Source of the DNA: Palaemon carinicauda
Lineage: Eukaryota; Arthropoda; Malacostraca; Decapoda; Palaemonidae
Direction of reading: 5' to 3'
Assembly (NCBI RefSeq): GCF_036898095.1
Contig: NC_090729.1
Coordinates: 70,284,613 to 70,348,612 of the forward strand
DNA length: 64,000 bases
A program made the position numbers and the translations under genes. Of the stretch, positions 8,672 to 19,821 are shown piece by piece. Below the pieces are notes generated by a model, which saw nothing but the letters and a program-made list of their open reading frames with translations, did no database searches and was not told where the DNA came from. Numbering within the stretch: position 1 is the stretch's first letter; the number at the start of each line of letters is the position of its first letter.

Positions 8672-11017
8672 TTAGTGCAGCTTAATTCTACGATTATCAT
8701 GCCGGCTATCAAATTCATCAACAAAACAGTCTAAATCAATTCCCTCGGCACGTGCACTTTCAATGGACAGTAATGCGATATTACTCAATCTAGCACTGGT
8801 CATGGAATTTCTGAGAAATGTTTTCACTAATTTCATTTTTGAAAAACTTCTCTCACAAGAAGCACTGGTAACAGGAAGAGTGACAGATATTAACAATAGT
8901 TTGTACAAACAGTCAAATGCAGCCTTATAAGGACTAAGGAATGACAGGAATTGTGTAATGGATGTAGGCTGTATTGGCTCTTTCGTGAGTAATTTCTTCA
9001 CCAGAGGGATCTCATATTGTAAATCATTTTGACTGACCGAGTATGCCATTGCATATGCCTTCAAGTCTTCTTCTAACAAGAATGTCTGTCCTCCAGGACA
9101 GAGAGCTGAAATACCACAGAAAATTGCATTTGACTCTTTGGAGAAACGACGGTCTAATTCACTAATTAAGCAGTCTAGGACTTCATAGAAAATCCTGATG
9201 TGTTGCACATGACATGGAACAGAAGATCCTTGACCACTTGTTTCAAACACGATAAATCCATCAAGCTTACGAGGTTTCTTTACCCGTTTTCTTGTTGTTG
9301 TTGGTGTAATGCAGCATTTCCTGCAGAGTTCATTAACCTTCTCAGAGTAATGGTCATTCAAGTCAGAGTTGCGTACATTAACTAAATGTTCATGGAGTGA
9401 CGAAATTAGATTTGCTGCTTTTCCTAGGTCTGCTTGTTTATCCTGTAGCTGTGTAGACACTTTATTAACTTTTCCAAGAATATCTGTGAAAAATTGCAAT
9501 AAGTAAACAAACTCTGCACCAATCTGGGCAAGCAAACCGCGAGCGGATACAGCTCGGGCACCAATGTCATCTTCAGAAATTTCCTTCAAAAGTCTCATTA
9601 TGCATTGCAGACGGAGTAGAGCATTTTCACACGAAGTGGCCCGACACCACCACCTTGTGTCACTGAGATGCTGCAGTTCTCGTACTTGTTCTTTAGGCAA
9701 CATTTCACGCTGTATCAAAATGAATTTCTCATGAACTACCGAGTTACTAGCAAAGATATAGAGTTCTTCAAGCAAACTAAAGAATTCAGCAGCTTCGGGT
9801 ACATACTTTGCAACATTTATCAACACTAAATTGAGCCTGTGTCCATAGCAGTGTATATAATATGCAAAAGGAGCTTTATCACGAATTCGTTTCTGAACAC
9901 CACTAATCCCTCCACTCATCACTGATGCCCCATCAAATCCTAATCCTACAAGAGAAGATTTGTAATCCAACCCCAGTTTATCCAAACTCTTCAAAATAAT
10001 ATCTGTGATAGAGGCAGCATCCAACAAGTCCATCTGAGTGAAAGAAATGAAGCACTCCTGAATACAATTTGCTATTTCATCATAAAATCTAATAACTAAT
10101 GCCAACTGCTCTGCCTTACTAACATCCTTGGCTTCATCAGCTTGAACAGAAAAGTAATGACATGACCTAACTTTTTCTGCAATTTCTTCCTTCACCATAC
10201 ATGCAAGTGTGTCAATCATCTCATTCTGTATTGCAGAACAAGTGTATTTTTCATTTTTTGGACCACTTTCTACTCTATCAGCTATAATAGGATCACGTTT
10301 AGCAGTGAATCCGAGAATCTTACGAACATTTCCTGGATTCAGTTCATCATCACCTTCTCTATGTCCTCTCTGCGAAATGTCTTGTGTTACAGTCAACAGG
10401 ATTATTTCACCTAATGTCTTTATGTAATGACGATTTTCAAGAACTTTCTTCTGGTATGCCTCACTTATACACTGAGCAATTGATGTTTTATCAGCTTTAT
10501 TTCGTTGGTAGTCCGCCCATGCAATACAAGAAGTTTTGTGGCACTGAGAGGAAATGTGCTTTTCGATGGCACCATCTTTTCCATGTGCTTTCTTCCATCG
10601 TCTAAAGCCACTCTTTATGAATGCTTCATCTGCATTGCCATATGTTGGTGGAGCAAAGTGCCTGCATGCAAAACAGAACATTGCATCTCGTTCTTTAGAA
10701 TATTCAGCCCATTCATATTTGTCGAACCAAGCCCCCACAAAAGACCGAGCATGAGACTTTCCTTCACTATGCCTTGGATACTCTTTTAATCGTACCTGAA
10801 TAGGATTCTCAGAAGCAGATTGAGAAATGTCAGCTGGTGCAGAATCTTCCTTTTTTTGTTTCTTTGTTGGATGATCATGTGAACTTGATCTTGCAGGATT
10901 GCCAATACTTTCACGATCACAGTCTCCCTCTGACTTCTTAGCAGGTTTATCAGATTCAAGGTTTACTGTCAATGGTGTATCACATTCACTGCGTTTTTTA
11001 ATTACAAATTTATCCAT
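8672..11017 (-). CDS. hAT-family transposase with TTF-type zinc finger
   Basis: 781 codons, ATG to stop, unbroken. A charged, Ser/Lys-rich N terminus (1-70) precedes a TTF-type zinc finger at ~95-165 (FDKYEWAEYS, CFACRHF, EKHISSQCHK). The DUF4371-like RNase H core follows, with FDGASVMSG holding a catalytic Asp, YIHCYGHRLNLVL, and DTRWWC. The C terminus has the hAT dimerisation block with the hallmark SCERSFSKMK near 730. It would cut and paste the element from its CAGTGG ends. The closest described relatives are ZMYM1/TTF-type hAT-derived proteins. The intact frame and good terminal repeats suggest a recent insertion. It runs opposite to the host DIRS. Confidence 0.9.
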   Translation of the reverse strand: MDKFVIKKRSECDTPLTVNLESDKPAKKSEGDCDRESIGNPARSSSHDHPTKKQKKEDSAPADISQSASENPIQVRLKEYPRHSEGKSHARSFVGAWFDKYEWAEYSKERDAMFCFACRHFAPPTYGNADEAFIKSGFRRWKKAHGKDGAIEKHISSQCHKTSCIAWADYQRNKADKTSIAQCISEAYQKKVLENRHYIKTLGEIILLTVTQDISQRGHREGDDELNPGNVRKILGFTAKRDPIIADRVESGPKNEKYTCSAIQNEMIDTLACMVKEEIAEKVRSCHYFSVQADEAKDVSKAEQLALVIRFYDEIANCIQECFISFTQMDLLDAASITDIILKSLDKLGLDYKSSLVGLGFDGASVMSGGISGVQKRIRDKAPFAYYIHCYGHRLNLVLINVAKYVPEAAEFFSLLEELYIFASNSVVHEKFILIQREMLPKEQVRELQHLSDTRWWCRATSCENALLRLQCIMRLLKEISEDDIGARAVSARGLLAQIGAEFVYLLQFFTDILGKVNKVSTQLQDKQADLGKAANLISSLHEHLVNVRNSDLNDHYSEKVNELCRKCCITPTTTRKRVKKPRKLDGFIVFETSGQGSSVPCHVQHIRIFYEVLDCLISELDRRFSKESNAIFCGISALCPGGQTFLLEEDLKAYAMAYSVSQNDLQYEIPLVKKLLTKEPIQPTSITQFLSFLSPYKAAFDCLYKLLLISVTLPVTSASCERSFSKMKLVKTFLRNSMTSARLSNIALLSIESARAEGIDLDCFVDEFDSRHDNRRIKLH

Positions 11018-11195
11018 GATTGTCTATAGTACAATAAAATTATCTGTGATAGTAAGTTCTAAAAAAAAAAAATAAATTAAATCAAATAATCACACGTAAT
11101 TCACAATTAACACAACACACCTGTCACCACAGAAAAATGTGATAAAATTTGCGGTTTTGCCGACTACCGACTGGAAGAATAGAAGATGATGACAG
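11018..11195. other. hAT 5' flank of transposase
   Basis: AT-rich upstream region of the minus-strand transposase. No clear promoter element was identified. Confidence 0.5.
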
Positions 11196-11251
11196 CACGC
11201 ACACACACACACTGTCACACACACACATACACACACACACACACCCACACC

Positions 11252-11341
<90 letters not shown>

Positions 11342-11378
11342 GGTGTGTGTGTGGGTGTGTGTGTGTGTGTGTGTGTAT
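11196..11378. repeat. Palindromic CA-TA-TG microsatellite
   Basis: A (CA)n block, ~84 bp of (TA)n, and a (TG)n block form one near-perfect inverted repeat able to form a long hairpin or cruciform. It lies inside the hAT between the transposase start and the outer end. Confidence 0.95.
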
Positions 11379-12402
11379 AACATGTATACAGTATAATAAA
11401 TATATGCACATATAGGCCTACACTATCACTGCCAACATTCACGAATCACAAAAATTATGATACAATTAGGCCTAGACGATTTTTATTATTATAGGAATTG
11501 TTTTCTATGTAAAAATAAAATGGGGTTAATTGTCACCGACTCACCAGCTACTTGTATTTTGGCCTATTTAGTTATTTTCTTTCAAATATGGCTAACGACA
11601 ATATTTATATTTGGCTTTTGTCAGATCTGTTTGTGAAAAGGTTAACACTGGGTTGAAGGGTTAAAACTTGAGTTGGGATATAGACCTACATCATATAACA
11701 AAAAAATTAGTGTACATTGTTTGCTACTTTACACCCGCCTGTCAGATTCTTCTCATTCTTTTTCTAAGATTTCGTATAATTATTTTTTTACTCTATTTTC
11801 GTATCCGCTTCTCATGTGAAACACCCACATACTGTACATAAAGATCGAATATCTCATAGCCACTAGTCTACTCCCACTTTGTATGAGACGAAATAATGAA
11901 TACCACTTATGCTCAAATGCACTTATGCACAAATAATTATGCTTTAGACACTCAATAAGACACTAATCGGGTAAAAACTGACTTGACCGGCTCACAGTCT
12001 CACAGAAACGGACTACATGTACTGATCACATCATCACATCATACATGGAATAAACATACGCGTCTGATTCGCGTCACACAAACACAAGCGGGCGAGGAGG
12101 ACGGAGGTGTAAAAAAAATTCCAATAATTTTAATCTAGCAACGTTACCATCTTTTTTTTTTTTTTTGTGATTACGTCTAGTTATTGTGATAGGATGGGAT
12201 ATTTGAGTGTATATATAGTATACTGTATAATTTATAAGGTATATATTTATATTATATATTATATTATATTATTATATATGCCTAAACTAAGCTTATTTAG
12301 AATTAGGATATGGAAACAAAAACTGGGGGGGCCAAGCTGGGGGCCAGCCAAAAAACTGGGGGGGCCATGGCCCCCCCTGGCCCCCCCCTAGAATCGCCAC
12401 TG
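11379..12402. other. hAT outer non-coding region and right terminal repeat
   Basis: No gene seen. It contains a T-run near 12152, TA-rich sequence near 12215-12290, and G/C-rich blocks just inside the terminal repeat. Confidence 0.6.
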
Positions 12403-14036
12403 GGCTCTGCCCTTTCCCAGTTGCACTTGGTTGGGTTACCCTTCCTCCCTGCAACGAGCGATGTGTCTTTCAGACTTTCCTAGCCTAGGAGTTGGTCCTC
12501 CTACTCTAGGTTAAGCTCTGGGTGCAGACTCTGTCTTATTATAGTTTGGGACAGTACATTAGTACTGTACTTGATCTGGGCTACCAATCCTAGGTTAGGG
12601 AGCGTTCTCCCTTGCCTTGGTGGCCGCTCTCATACAGAGCCTACCCATTTAGAAAGACCCCTACTTCTCCCTCCCCACTCTATCCCTTTGGTGTAGACCT
12701 GCCTACACACCCCTGTCCTCGGTCCTACAACTCCTCCCTTGGGTGGAGTGGTAGGGCTAGCCTTGTTCTCCTGCTGAGCTGGCCGCTCTGGTACACATAC
12801 CCTTCATAGCGTTCTATAAGGGTGGCTGCCGGCGGCGGTCCTGCTGGGGGGGATTCCCCCTCTTTGAGTGCTCACTATCCCTCCCTTGGGTTACCTCAGG
12901 CTCCCGGCCGTCTGCCGGCCCACTGCCGCCGGATGTTAGGAGTATCTACTCCTATCATGAGTGCACTCTCTCCGGGGGAATGCCGGAGGGGTATAGGATA
13001 TTACCCCCCCACCCCATCCCTCCTTACCTTTTTCTCTCTCTATCTTGGTGCCGGTCCTTTGCCGTCTCTACTGCCAGCGATAACCGCCACTACCTCAGGT
13101 GACCTTTACTCATAAGATACCTTCTCCCTCTACAACGTCAGCCTACCGAGTGCCGGAGGCTGCCGCCTTCCGTCGGTATACAGCCGACGTCCCACCTCTT
13201 ATATTTACCTAGCGACAGCCGGCCGACTTTCGGAGTCTGCCCCTCACATGCCGGCATTGATTGCTGGCAATCTAGGTATCCACTCTTATATATATATATA
13301 TCTTATGAATCGAACTAAGGTTCACCATGCCGTCAGCCTCCGGCTGCCGGAGCCCGCCGCCTCTGCCGGAGATCCGCCACTGTGCCGGCGGTTGCCACTG
13401 TGGTATTGTCCATCTCGGTTGCTCAGTGTGTCTTCCTTGATGTTTTCCACCCTGCAGGACCGGCCTCCAGCGTGCCATTGGTCTGCCGGAGCCCCCTCAT
13501 GAGACGCTAAGGGACACGTACCCCTTCCCTGGCTGCCGGCAACATGCCAGCAGTCAATAAGATGCAGCCAGATAGCCTGGCCACCTCCTTATAGGTATTG
13601 TTATACCAACTAAAATAGTGGCTATGCTGTTTGATTGCACATTACAACATTTCCAGCATATTCTGTGTATCTCAGTGCAGTCGCTTGCCGGAACCTACAT
13701 TTACTAAGGGGTTTATCCTATTTTCCCCTCTCCCCCAAGGCTCTGAGTGGTCTCAGATCCTTGTACACTCTGCAGACAATTCCTTTTAAAAAGCCTAGCT
13801 TGGCTCATCCATACGGGTTTCCCTCATTTGAGACCCTCGGGTCCAAAGGAATTGTCTACAGATAAGGTTACGGTAACCGGCTGGGCGGGATTCACAAGTA
13901 TGTGTCTATCTACTTCCTTTCCCGCTCATCAATCTTGAACATTAATATGATATTATAGATTAAGTTATTCTTAATTCTAGAGTAATGTAAGTCATTCTTA
14001 TGCCTTCCATGTACTCATGATCTCTTTCTTTTACAG
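12403..14036 (+). other. A-1 leader with CCGG-rich island and candidate gag intron
   Basis: Non-coding continuation of the leader. Between about 12820 and 13560 it carries over a dozen scattered copies of TGCCGGC/TGCCGGA-like motifs. A GTATGT donor at 13898 and a TTTTACAG acceptor ending at 14036 are conserved in A-2 to A-4. The 7 codons before the donor keep gag frame but have CCG where A-2 has ATG. Confidence 0.55.
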
Positions 14037-15962
14037 GCGGAGTATATGAAGTGCGAAAGCAACTTCTGCGGAGTGAAGCGCCCGGACTTCTACGGGCACA
14101 AGGCGTGCCGGACCCACGCCCCCTGCGCCGCCAAGAAAGGCGACCTTAAATTCTGGGACCCGTAGAACTGTTCAGTCTGCAAGAGTCTTCTTGACGAGGC
14201 GTTCAACGATCCTCCTACCACGGAGGTAAGGGACATCGCTAGAGAGAAGCTACGCAAATGGGTGTGTGGCTTCCAAAAGAACGTCACTGGACCGTATCTT
14301 CCCAATGAAGACTTAAGGGCTTTGCTTTTTCCAAAAGCATCCAAGGACTCGATGGTCCCTCGAGAACAAATTCCCACCGTCCAAATTGTGGTCGAACCCG
14401 ACATCGTCATGGCACAGTCCATGCATGAGTGCCATCTTGATTCCGACAACGTGGAATGTATGTCGGAGGTGTCTGAAGAGACGGAGAAGAACCTCATGGG
14501 CGAGGAGCTCGACTATGAGGAAGATCAGGTGGAATACCCTGACTCGGAGAACGAGGTCGCTCCAGCTCCCCCAGCAACTCCAGCACCGTCCGAGGAACCT
14601 GTTCCTTCGACTTCTGCCACCCCGGACCCTCTTCCATCGGCCACTCAAGAGGTCTTCAGAATGCTTGAAGCCCTCATGGACAAGAAGCTGCGCGAGACCC
14701 AGGAACAATTCCGGACGACTCTTGTCGGCTTCAAACAACCGAAGAAGATTTCGGTTAAGGACCTCCCCACCTGCTCGGAAGCTAACCCTTGGAGATACGC
14801 CGAGCATATGCCAATCACTACCGGCAAGATCTACATTAGTGAAAGGGTTGGCTCTATTCTGTTGGAAGAAGTGGAGTTCTTCCCGAACTTCGAGGCTTAT
14901 CCGGACTGTTACGTCCGGCTCAGGTCCGAACCAGCCTCAAAAGAAGAAACCGAACCGAAGGAAGTGATAGTGTTCGATGTCGCGAAGGCCCAAGCTATGC
15001 TAGCTCAGGCAGTGAAGAGCCGGGGTTTCACAAACTCCAAGATGCCAGCGCTTAGCAAGAAGCATCCAACCTTCGTTGCTCCAGCCACTGCGACCTACCC
15101 CTTCATTGAAAAGGCCTTCCAAGCGGTCATGAAGTCTGTGGAGGAAGGGAAGCCTTGCCCTGCACTGGAGGAGTGCAGACCCTTCTCCCTTACTCTTCCC
15201 TCCGATGATAGGTACTGGAAAGACGTCCAGTTGATCTTCACGGTAGGAAAGCTAGAACCTGATGTGGCCGGTCGTCAATTCAACGAGGACCTCCCACGGC
15301 TGAACGATCATCTCCTTCGTAGGGAACAGAATACTAAGGAGAGACTCGCCGCTTCGCTGTCCCATCAGGTACAGCTAGAACTCATGGCCAGGGACACCAG
15401 AGTCCTGGACTTTTACATGGTCCTTGCTAAGTTGCATCTGGCGACCGTGACCAAGGACTTATACAGTTTCGCTAGGGCTCGTATAGCCTGTAGGGAATTC
15501 GTATTTGCCAGTGCAACGGTGAAACACGAACCCCGGATACTGATTTCCTCCAATATCTGGGGCAAACATCTCTTCCCGTCTACCTTGGTGAAAGAGATAG
15601 TGGACAAAGCTGCTACGGAGAACAGGAACCTTCTCCATAAGTGGGGCATGTCCCGAAAGAGGAAGTCCTCTCAGGACGATGGCCCTCAGCCTAAGAGGAA
15701 ATCCTCAAAACCCAGACCCCAGCAACGTCAACCAAGACGACAGTTTCCCGGTCCCGCTACTCCCCAAGTGGCTACGCAGCCACAACAGACCTTTCAATTG
15801 GTCCCCCAGCCGGTGGTGTCGCAGTCACCGGTCTTCACCCCTGCCTATGAGCAACACTCGACTACCTTTCGTCCCAGAGGTAGGGGCTCAGGCAGAGGCT
15901 TCGGCAGAGATTCTTCTCGCCGTCCCTCCAGAGGCAGAGAAGGAAGGGGAGCTAGCGGCTGA
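14037..15962 (+). pseudogene. gag of A-1, broken by one stop
   Basis: Begins directly after the acceptor in phase 0 with AEYMKCESNFC, giving the same N-terminal Cys/His domain as the other copies (C-x4-C, GH-x3-C-x2-H-x2-C, later C-x2-C). An in-frame TAG at 14163-14165 replaces the Gln codon present in A-3 and removes most of the protein unless read through. Downstream the frame is open to 15962: acidic P/S/T-rich middle, conserved blocks such as CSEANPWRYAEHMPIT and ISSNIWGKHLFP, a basic stretch (KRKSSQDDGPQPKRK), then an Arg/Gly-rich tail. It overlaps the RT frame at its end. The function as a Gag/nucleocapsid is inferred from position and composition. Confidence 0.8.
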
Positions 15963-17835
15963 GGTGGCAAACCCTCGGGACACCAGAAGCAATGAAGTGC
16001 TTCCGGTGGGAGGAAGACTCCGCCAATTCCAGGATCATTGGACCTTCGATCCTTGGGCACACAGCATCGTCAAGAAAGGACTGGGCTGGAGCTGGATTCA
16101 ACCACCCCCATCCTTCCAGCAATTCTTCCAACAGTCAACCCCCCTCCTGGAAGAATATATCCTAGAACTCTTGAATAAGAAGGTGATCAGGAGGGTAAAG
16201 TCAACCAGGTTCCAAGGGAGACTCTTTTGTGTTCCCAAGAAAGACTCGGACTAACTCAGAGTCATTCTAGACTTGTCCCCCCTCAACAAGTTCATTGCGA
16301 ACAACAAATTCAAGATGCTGACTCTGCAACAAATAAGGACCCTTCTGCCTCACAGGGCCTACACGGTCTCCATAGACCTGGCGGATGCCTACTGGCATGT
16401 TCCAATGAATTACTACGCTTCCTCCTACCTAGGATTTCGACTCCAAAGGAAAAGTTACGCCTTCAGGGCCATGCCCTTCGGGCTCAACGTGGCTCCACGA
16501 ATCTTCACCAAGCTGGCAGACGCAATCGTCCAACAGCTACGTCTTCAGGGCGTCCAAGTGATGGCCTACCTAGACGACTGGCTAGTCTGGTCGACATCGC
16601 CCGAAGATTGTCTGAGAGCCTGCAACAAAGTCACTCAGTTCCTAGAGCATCTGGGCTTCAAGATAAACGCAGAAAAATCTCGCCTCTCTCCAGCTCAGAA
16701 GTTCCAATGGTTGGGAATCCATTGGGACCTTCAGTCACACCGCCTTTCCATTCCACAGAAGAAAAGGAAGGAAATAGCAGGGTCTGTCAGAAGGCTTCTA
16801 AAATCCAAACGGATTTCAAGACGACAACAGGAACAAGTTCTCGGCTCTCTACAGTTCGCCTCTGTGACAAACCCAGTGCTTCGCGCACAGCTAAAGGATG
16901 CCGCGGGAGTCTGGAGACAATTCGCATGCATCGCTCGAAGAGACCTCAAGAGACGGCTTCCGAACAGACTTCGCTTACTTTTAAAGCCGTGGTCAGAAGC
17001 AAAGGCCCTGAAAAGGTCCATCCCTCATCAACACCCGCCTCCATCGATCAACATCCACACGGACGCTTCACTGGAGGGTTGGGGAGGTCACTCCCACCAA
17101 CAGCAGGTTCAAGGAACATGGTCTCCCCTATTCAAGACGTTTCACATCAACATCTTGGAGGCCATGGCGGTTCTTCTCACCCTGAAGAAACTCTCCCCGC
17201 CTCCCTCGATCCACATCCGTCTGACTCTAGACAACTCGGTGGTAGTCAGATGTCTCAATCGTCAGGGCTCGAGATCGCCCCAAATAAATCAGGTGCTTCT
17301 CCCGATCTTTCGTTTGGCAGAAAGGAAGAAATGGCACCTGTCTGCAGTTCACCTACAAGGATTCCGCAACGTGACGGAGGACGCTCTATCGAGGACAAGC
17401 CCAATAGAGTCGGAATGGTCTCTAGACGCAAGATCATTCTCCTTCATCTCTCACCAAGTCCCGGAACTTCAGATCGATTTCTTCGCGACGAGCGACAACA
17501 ATCAACTTCCTCGATACGTGGCCCCGTACGAGGACCCCAAGGCAGAAGCAGTGGACGCCATGTCCCTAGATTGGAACAGATGGTCCAGGATATACCTGTT
17601 CCCTCCTCCCAACCTTCTGCTGAAAGTCCTATCCAAACTGAGAACCTTCAAAGGGACAGCGGCCCTAGTGGCTCCCAAGTGGCCCCGGAGCAATTGGTAT
17701 CCCCTGGTCCTGGAGCTGCAGCCCACGCTGATCCACCTACCGGGCCCAGTTCTCTCTCAACAAGTACAGAAGTCGACTGTCTTCGCTTCATCACTGAAAG
17801 TCAGGGACCTTCATCTCATGATTTTCTCTCCTTAG
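15679..17835 (+). pseudogene. Reverse transcriptase/RNase H/methylase-like ORF of A-1, one stop
   Basis: Lies +1 to gag and overlaps its last ~280 bases. The frame is open from at least 15679, has a nonsense TAA at 16252-16254 (a Lys codon in A-3), then runs to 17835. After the stop it shows the RT core with VSIDLADAYWHVP, MPFGLNVAP and YLDD at 16567-16578, RNase H from INIHTDASLEGWGG to DALSRTSPIE, and the methylase-like tail (IDFFATSDN, FPPPNLLLKVL, APKWPRSNW). All catalytic motifs after the stop are intact, so the stop is the only obvious lesion. Confidence 0.85.
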
Positions 17836-18794
17836 CCACAAAGAAAAGGTTTGGGATCTCGAAGAAAAGCTTAGACTTTCTCGAGGAGTACAAGACTGAG
17901 TCTACCAGACGGCAGTACGAATCTTCCTGGAAAAAGTGGGTCTCCTTCGTCAAGGCAAAAAATCCTACGGAAATCACCATTGATTTTTGCATGTCCTTTT
18001 TCATTCACCTTCATGGACAAGGCTTAGCGGCCAACACAATTTCTACTTGTAAATCGGCCTTGACTAGGCCACTCCTATACGCCTTCCAGATTGATCTGTC
18101 CAGTGATATCTTCAATAAACTGCCAAAGGTATGCGCTAGACTACGCCCAGCACCCCCACCAAAACTTATCTCCTGGTCCCTGGACAAGGTGCTCCATTTT
18201 GCTTCAAGCCTGGACAACGACTCATGCCCTCTGAAAGACCTGACTCAAAAAGTTATCTTCCTTTTTGCTCTCGCCTCGGGAGCCCGAGTCAGTGAAATAG
18301 TGGCATTATCAAGAGAAGAGGGTCATATCCTGTTCACCGAGACAGATCTTACCCTCTTCCCCGATCCGACGTTTCTCGCCAAGAATGAACTACCCACCAA
18401 GAGATGGGGCCCTTGGAGAATCTGCCCCCTGAAGGAAGATGTCTCTCTATGCCCAGTGGAGAGTCTTAAGGTCCTTCTTCGAAGAACTTCAGACTTTGGT
18501 GGAGGACAACTCTTCAAAGGAGAAACATCGGGTAGCGACCTGTCACTGAAACAACTAAGAGCGAAAATCACCTACTTCATTTCCAGAGCGGATCCTGACA
18601 GTACACCTGCAGTTCACGATCCTAGAAAAGTCGCTTCTTCTCTGAACTTCTTCCAGAGTATGGGTTTTGAAAGCCTCAAGAGCATTACAGGCTGGAAATC
18701 ATCGCGCGTTTTCTTCAAGCACTACGCAAAACAAGTGCACGAAGTGAAGCATTTCGTGGTAGCTGCAGGTAGTGTTATGAAACCTGCTGCTTAA
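16227..18794 (+). CDS. Tyrosine recombinase ORF of A-1
   Basis: 855 codons without a stop. Residues up to ~530 are the S/P/R-rich alternate frame over the RT gene; the recombinase proper runs from about ISKKSLDF (bases ~17860) to the end. An N-terminal SAM-like DNA-binding region (TRRQYESSWKKW, GLAANTISTCKSAL) precedes the catalytic set: Arg in SGARVSEI, His-x-x-Arg in HDPRKVA, Trp in TGWKSSRV and Tyr in FKHYAKQ. It is in the same frame as gag. The natural start is unknown. No lesion is visible, so this copy might still supply recombinase although its gag and RT are broken. Confidence 0.85.
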   Translation: MCSQERLGLTQSHSRLVPPQQVHCEQQIQDADSATNKDPSASQGLHGLHRPGGCLLACSNELLRFLLPRISTPKEKLRLQGHALRAQRGSTNLHQAGRRNRPTATSSGRPSDGLPRRLASLVDIARRLSESLQQSHSVPRASGLQDKRRKISPLSSSEVPMVGNPLGPSVTPPFHSTEEKEGNSRVCQKASKIQTDFKTTTGTSSRLSTVRLCDKPSASRTAKGCRGSLETIRMHRSKRPQETASEQTSLTFKAVVRSKGPEKVHPSSTPASIDQHPHGRFTGGLGRSLPPTAGSRNMVSPIQDVSHQHLGGHGGSSHPEETLPASLDPHPSDSRQLGGSQMSQSSGLEIAPNKSGASPDLSFGRKEEMAPVCSSPTRIPQRDGGRSIEDKPNRVGMVSRRKIILLHLSPSPGTSDRFLRDERQQSTSSIRGPVRGPQGRSSGRHVPRLEQMVQDIPVPSSQPSAESPIQTENLQRDSGPSGSQVAPEQLVSPGPGAAAHADPPTGPSSLSTSTEVDCLRFITESQGPSSHDFLSLATKKRFGISKKSLDFLEEYKTESTRRQYESSWKKWVSFVKAKNPTEITIDFCMSFFIHLHGQGLAANTISTCKSALTRPLLYAFQIDLSSDIFNKLPKVCARLRPAPPPKLISWSLDKVLHFASSLDNDSCPLKDLTQKVIFLFALASGARVSEIVALSREEGHILFTETDLTLFPDPTFLAKNELPTKRWGPWRICPLKEDVSLCPVESLKVLLRRTSDFGGGQLFKGETSGSDLSLKQLRAKITYFISRADPDSTPAVHDPRKVASSLNFFQSMGFESLKSITGWKSSRVFFKHYAKQVHEVKHFVVAAGSVMKPAA

Positions 18795-19649
18795 ATCTGC
18801 ATGGAACAGTGAGTTACTTGGAACTCTAACTCTACGGGTGCCTGTGTTGACCCTATTGTGATACATAGTGATTTAATGGACACTTAGTGTTTCTAATAGA
18901 CTGTTCTTTACCAAGGTGAAATGTCATAGACTTTACATGAGTGCCACATGCCCTAGGGCATGGAGTGTTTTCTTTGAAATTTAAAAGACTGGCGTTCCTC
19001 TGGGAACTTGTGTTTCTAAAAAGCAAACTTTTCTTTTCAGAATCAAGATTACTGTCTTTCATTTCTATGTACATTATTCTTTATTATTGTAAATAAATTC
19101 TATAATCATTATTGTAATTACTTCCATAATGATCTGCAATATTAAAAATAAAATGTCTATTTTATTTCCATGTGCGTCTCCTTTCGCTCCTATTCCTTAT
19201 CAAGAAATATACGATTGTTATAGTTTCATTTACCTCTTTAATGATGATCAAAAAGAATAATATAAGTAATTATGTTATATACTCACTTATGGCTTGATAA
19301 TATTCCTATTCGAATATTAACCTTTGTCCTATCTCCGAGACCAGCATGATCTCTCCTCCAGGTGAGTAGTAATTATGTTATATACTTACTTATGCTTGAT
19401 AATATTCCTACTCGAATATTAACCTTTGTCTTGTCTCCGAGTCCAGCACGATTTCTCCATCGGGTGAGTAGTTCTTCAATGATCGCTTCGAGATGTTCCT
19501 ATTGTCCACCAGGACTTCCCTGCCAAGGGGGCAGGAAGCCAGTTCATCATATAATCTCTGGTAAGGACATGTTCTATAATACTGTTCGAAGCCCTTGGCA
19601 CTTGGATTAAAGGGGAAAAAATCCACGATGCATTAATTCTCTGGTACAC
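18795..19649 (+). other. A-1 3' region, no gene
   Basis: AT-rich untranslated sequence shared with A-3 (40960-41830). It includes AATAAA-type sequences near 19092 and 19147 and the two-unit repeat listed below. Confidence 0.6.
19268..19470 (+). repeat. Two-unit tandem repeat in the 3' region of A-1
   Basis: Two ~100-bp units contain GATAATATTCCTAYTCGAAT and end in GGTGAGTAG. The same pair is kept in A-3 at 41447-41655. Confidence 0.8.
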
Positions 19650-19743
19650 TTCCATCAGGACGACATGGCTTGAGCCCAAAAAACGGATTTTGAGCGAAGC
19701 GAAAAATCTTTTTTTGGGTGAGATAGCCATGTCGTCCTGATGG
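19650..19743. repeat. Internal complementary region (ICR) of A-1
   Basis: Its first half is the reverse complement of the element's left end (CTTGAGCCCAAAAAACGG) and its second half is the reverse complement of the right end (GAGCGAAGCGAAAAATC, GGGTGAGATAGCCATG). In DIRS-1 this region is proposed to template ligation of the two ends into a circle. Confidence 0.88.
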
Positions 19744-19821
19744 ACCCTCCCGTCTATTCTAGTTCAGCCATTCAGTCCCCTCCCTGACCTACTGTATCGC
19801 GGAAATTGGTAGGAGCTGAGC

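Larger units (their letters stand above)
8220..12402 (-). mobile_element. hAT DNA transposon inserted in A-1 leader
   Basis: Terminal inverted repeats read CAGTGGTGATTCTAG at the left and, in reverse complement, CAGTGGCGATTCTAG at the right. The empty site is seen in A-3 near 33686, where the flanks join. GGCTCTG occurs on both sides, consistent with an imperfect ~8-bp target duplication, although the left side has two extra Cs. The ends are rich in G or C runs. The element contains one intact transposase gene and a CA/TA/TG microsatellite. Confidence 0.88.

Noticed and set aside
11090..11442. His/Thr/Tyr/Ile repeat frames around the CA/TA/TG microsatellite
   Set aside because: Microsatellite artefacts with no start context or conservation.
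12612..13115. Pro/Ser/Gly-rich open frames in the A-1 leader (and similar ones at 35030-35320)
   Set aside because: Produced by CCGG-rich composition; the frames are not kept between A-1 and A-3.
14313..14807. Minus-strand open frame over A-1 gag
   Set aside because: Antisense to gag, whose sense-strand protein is conserved in five copies.
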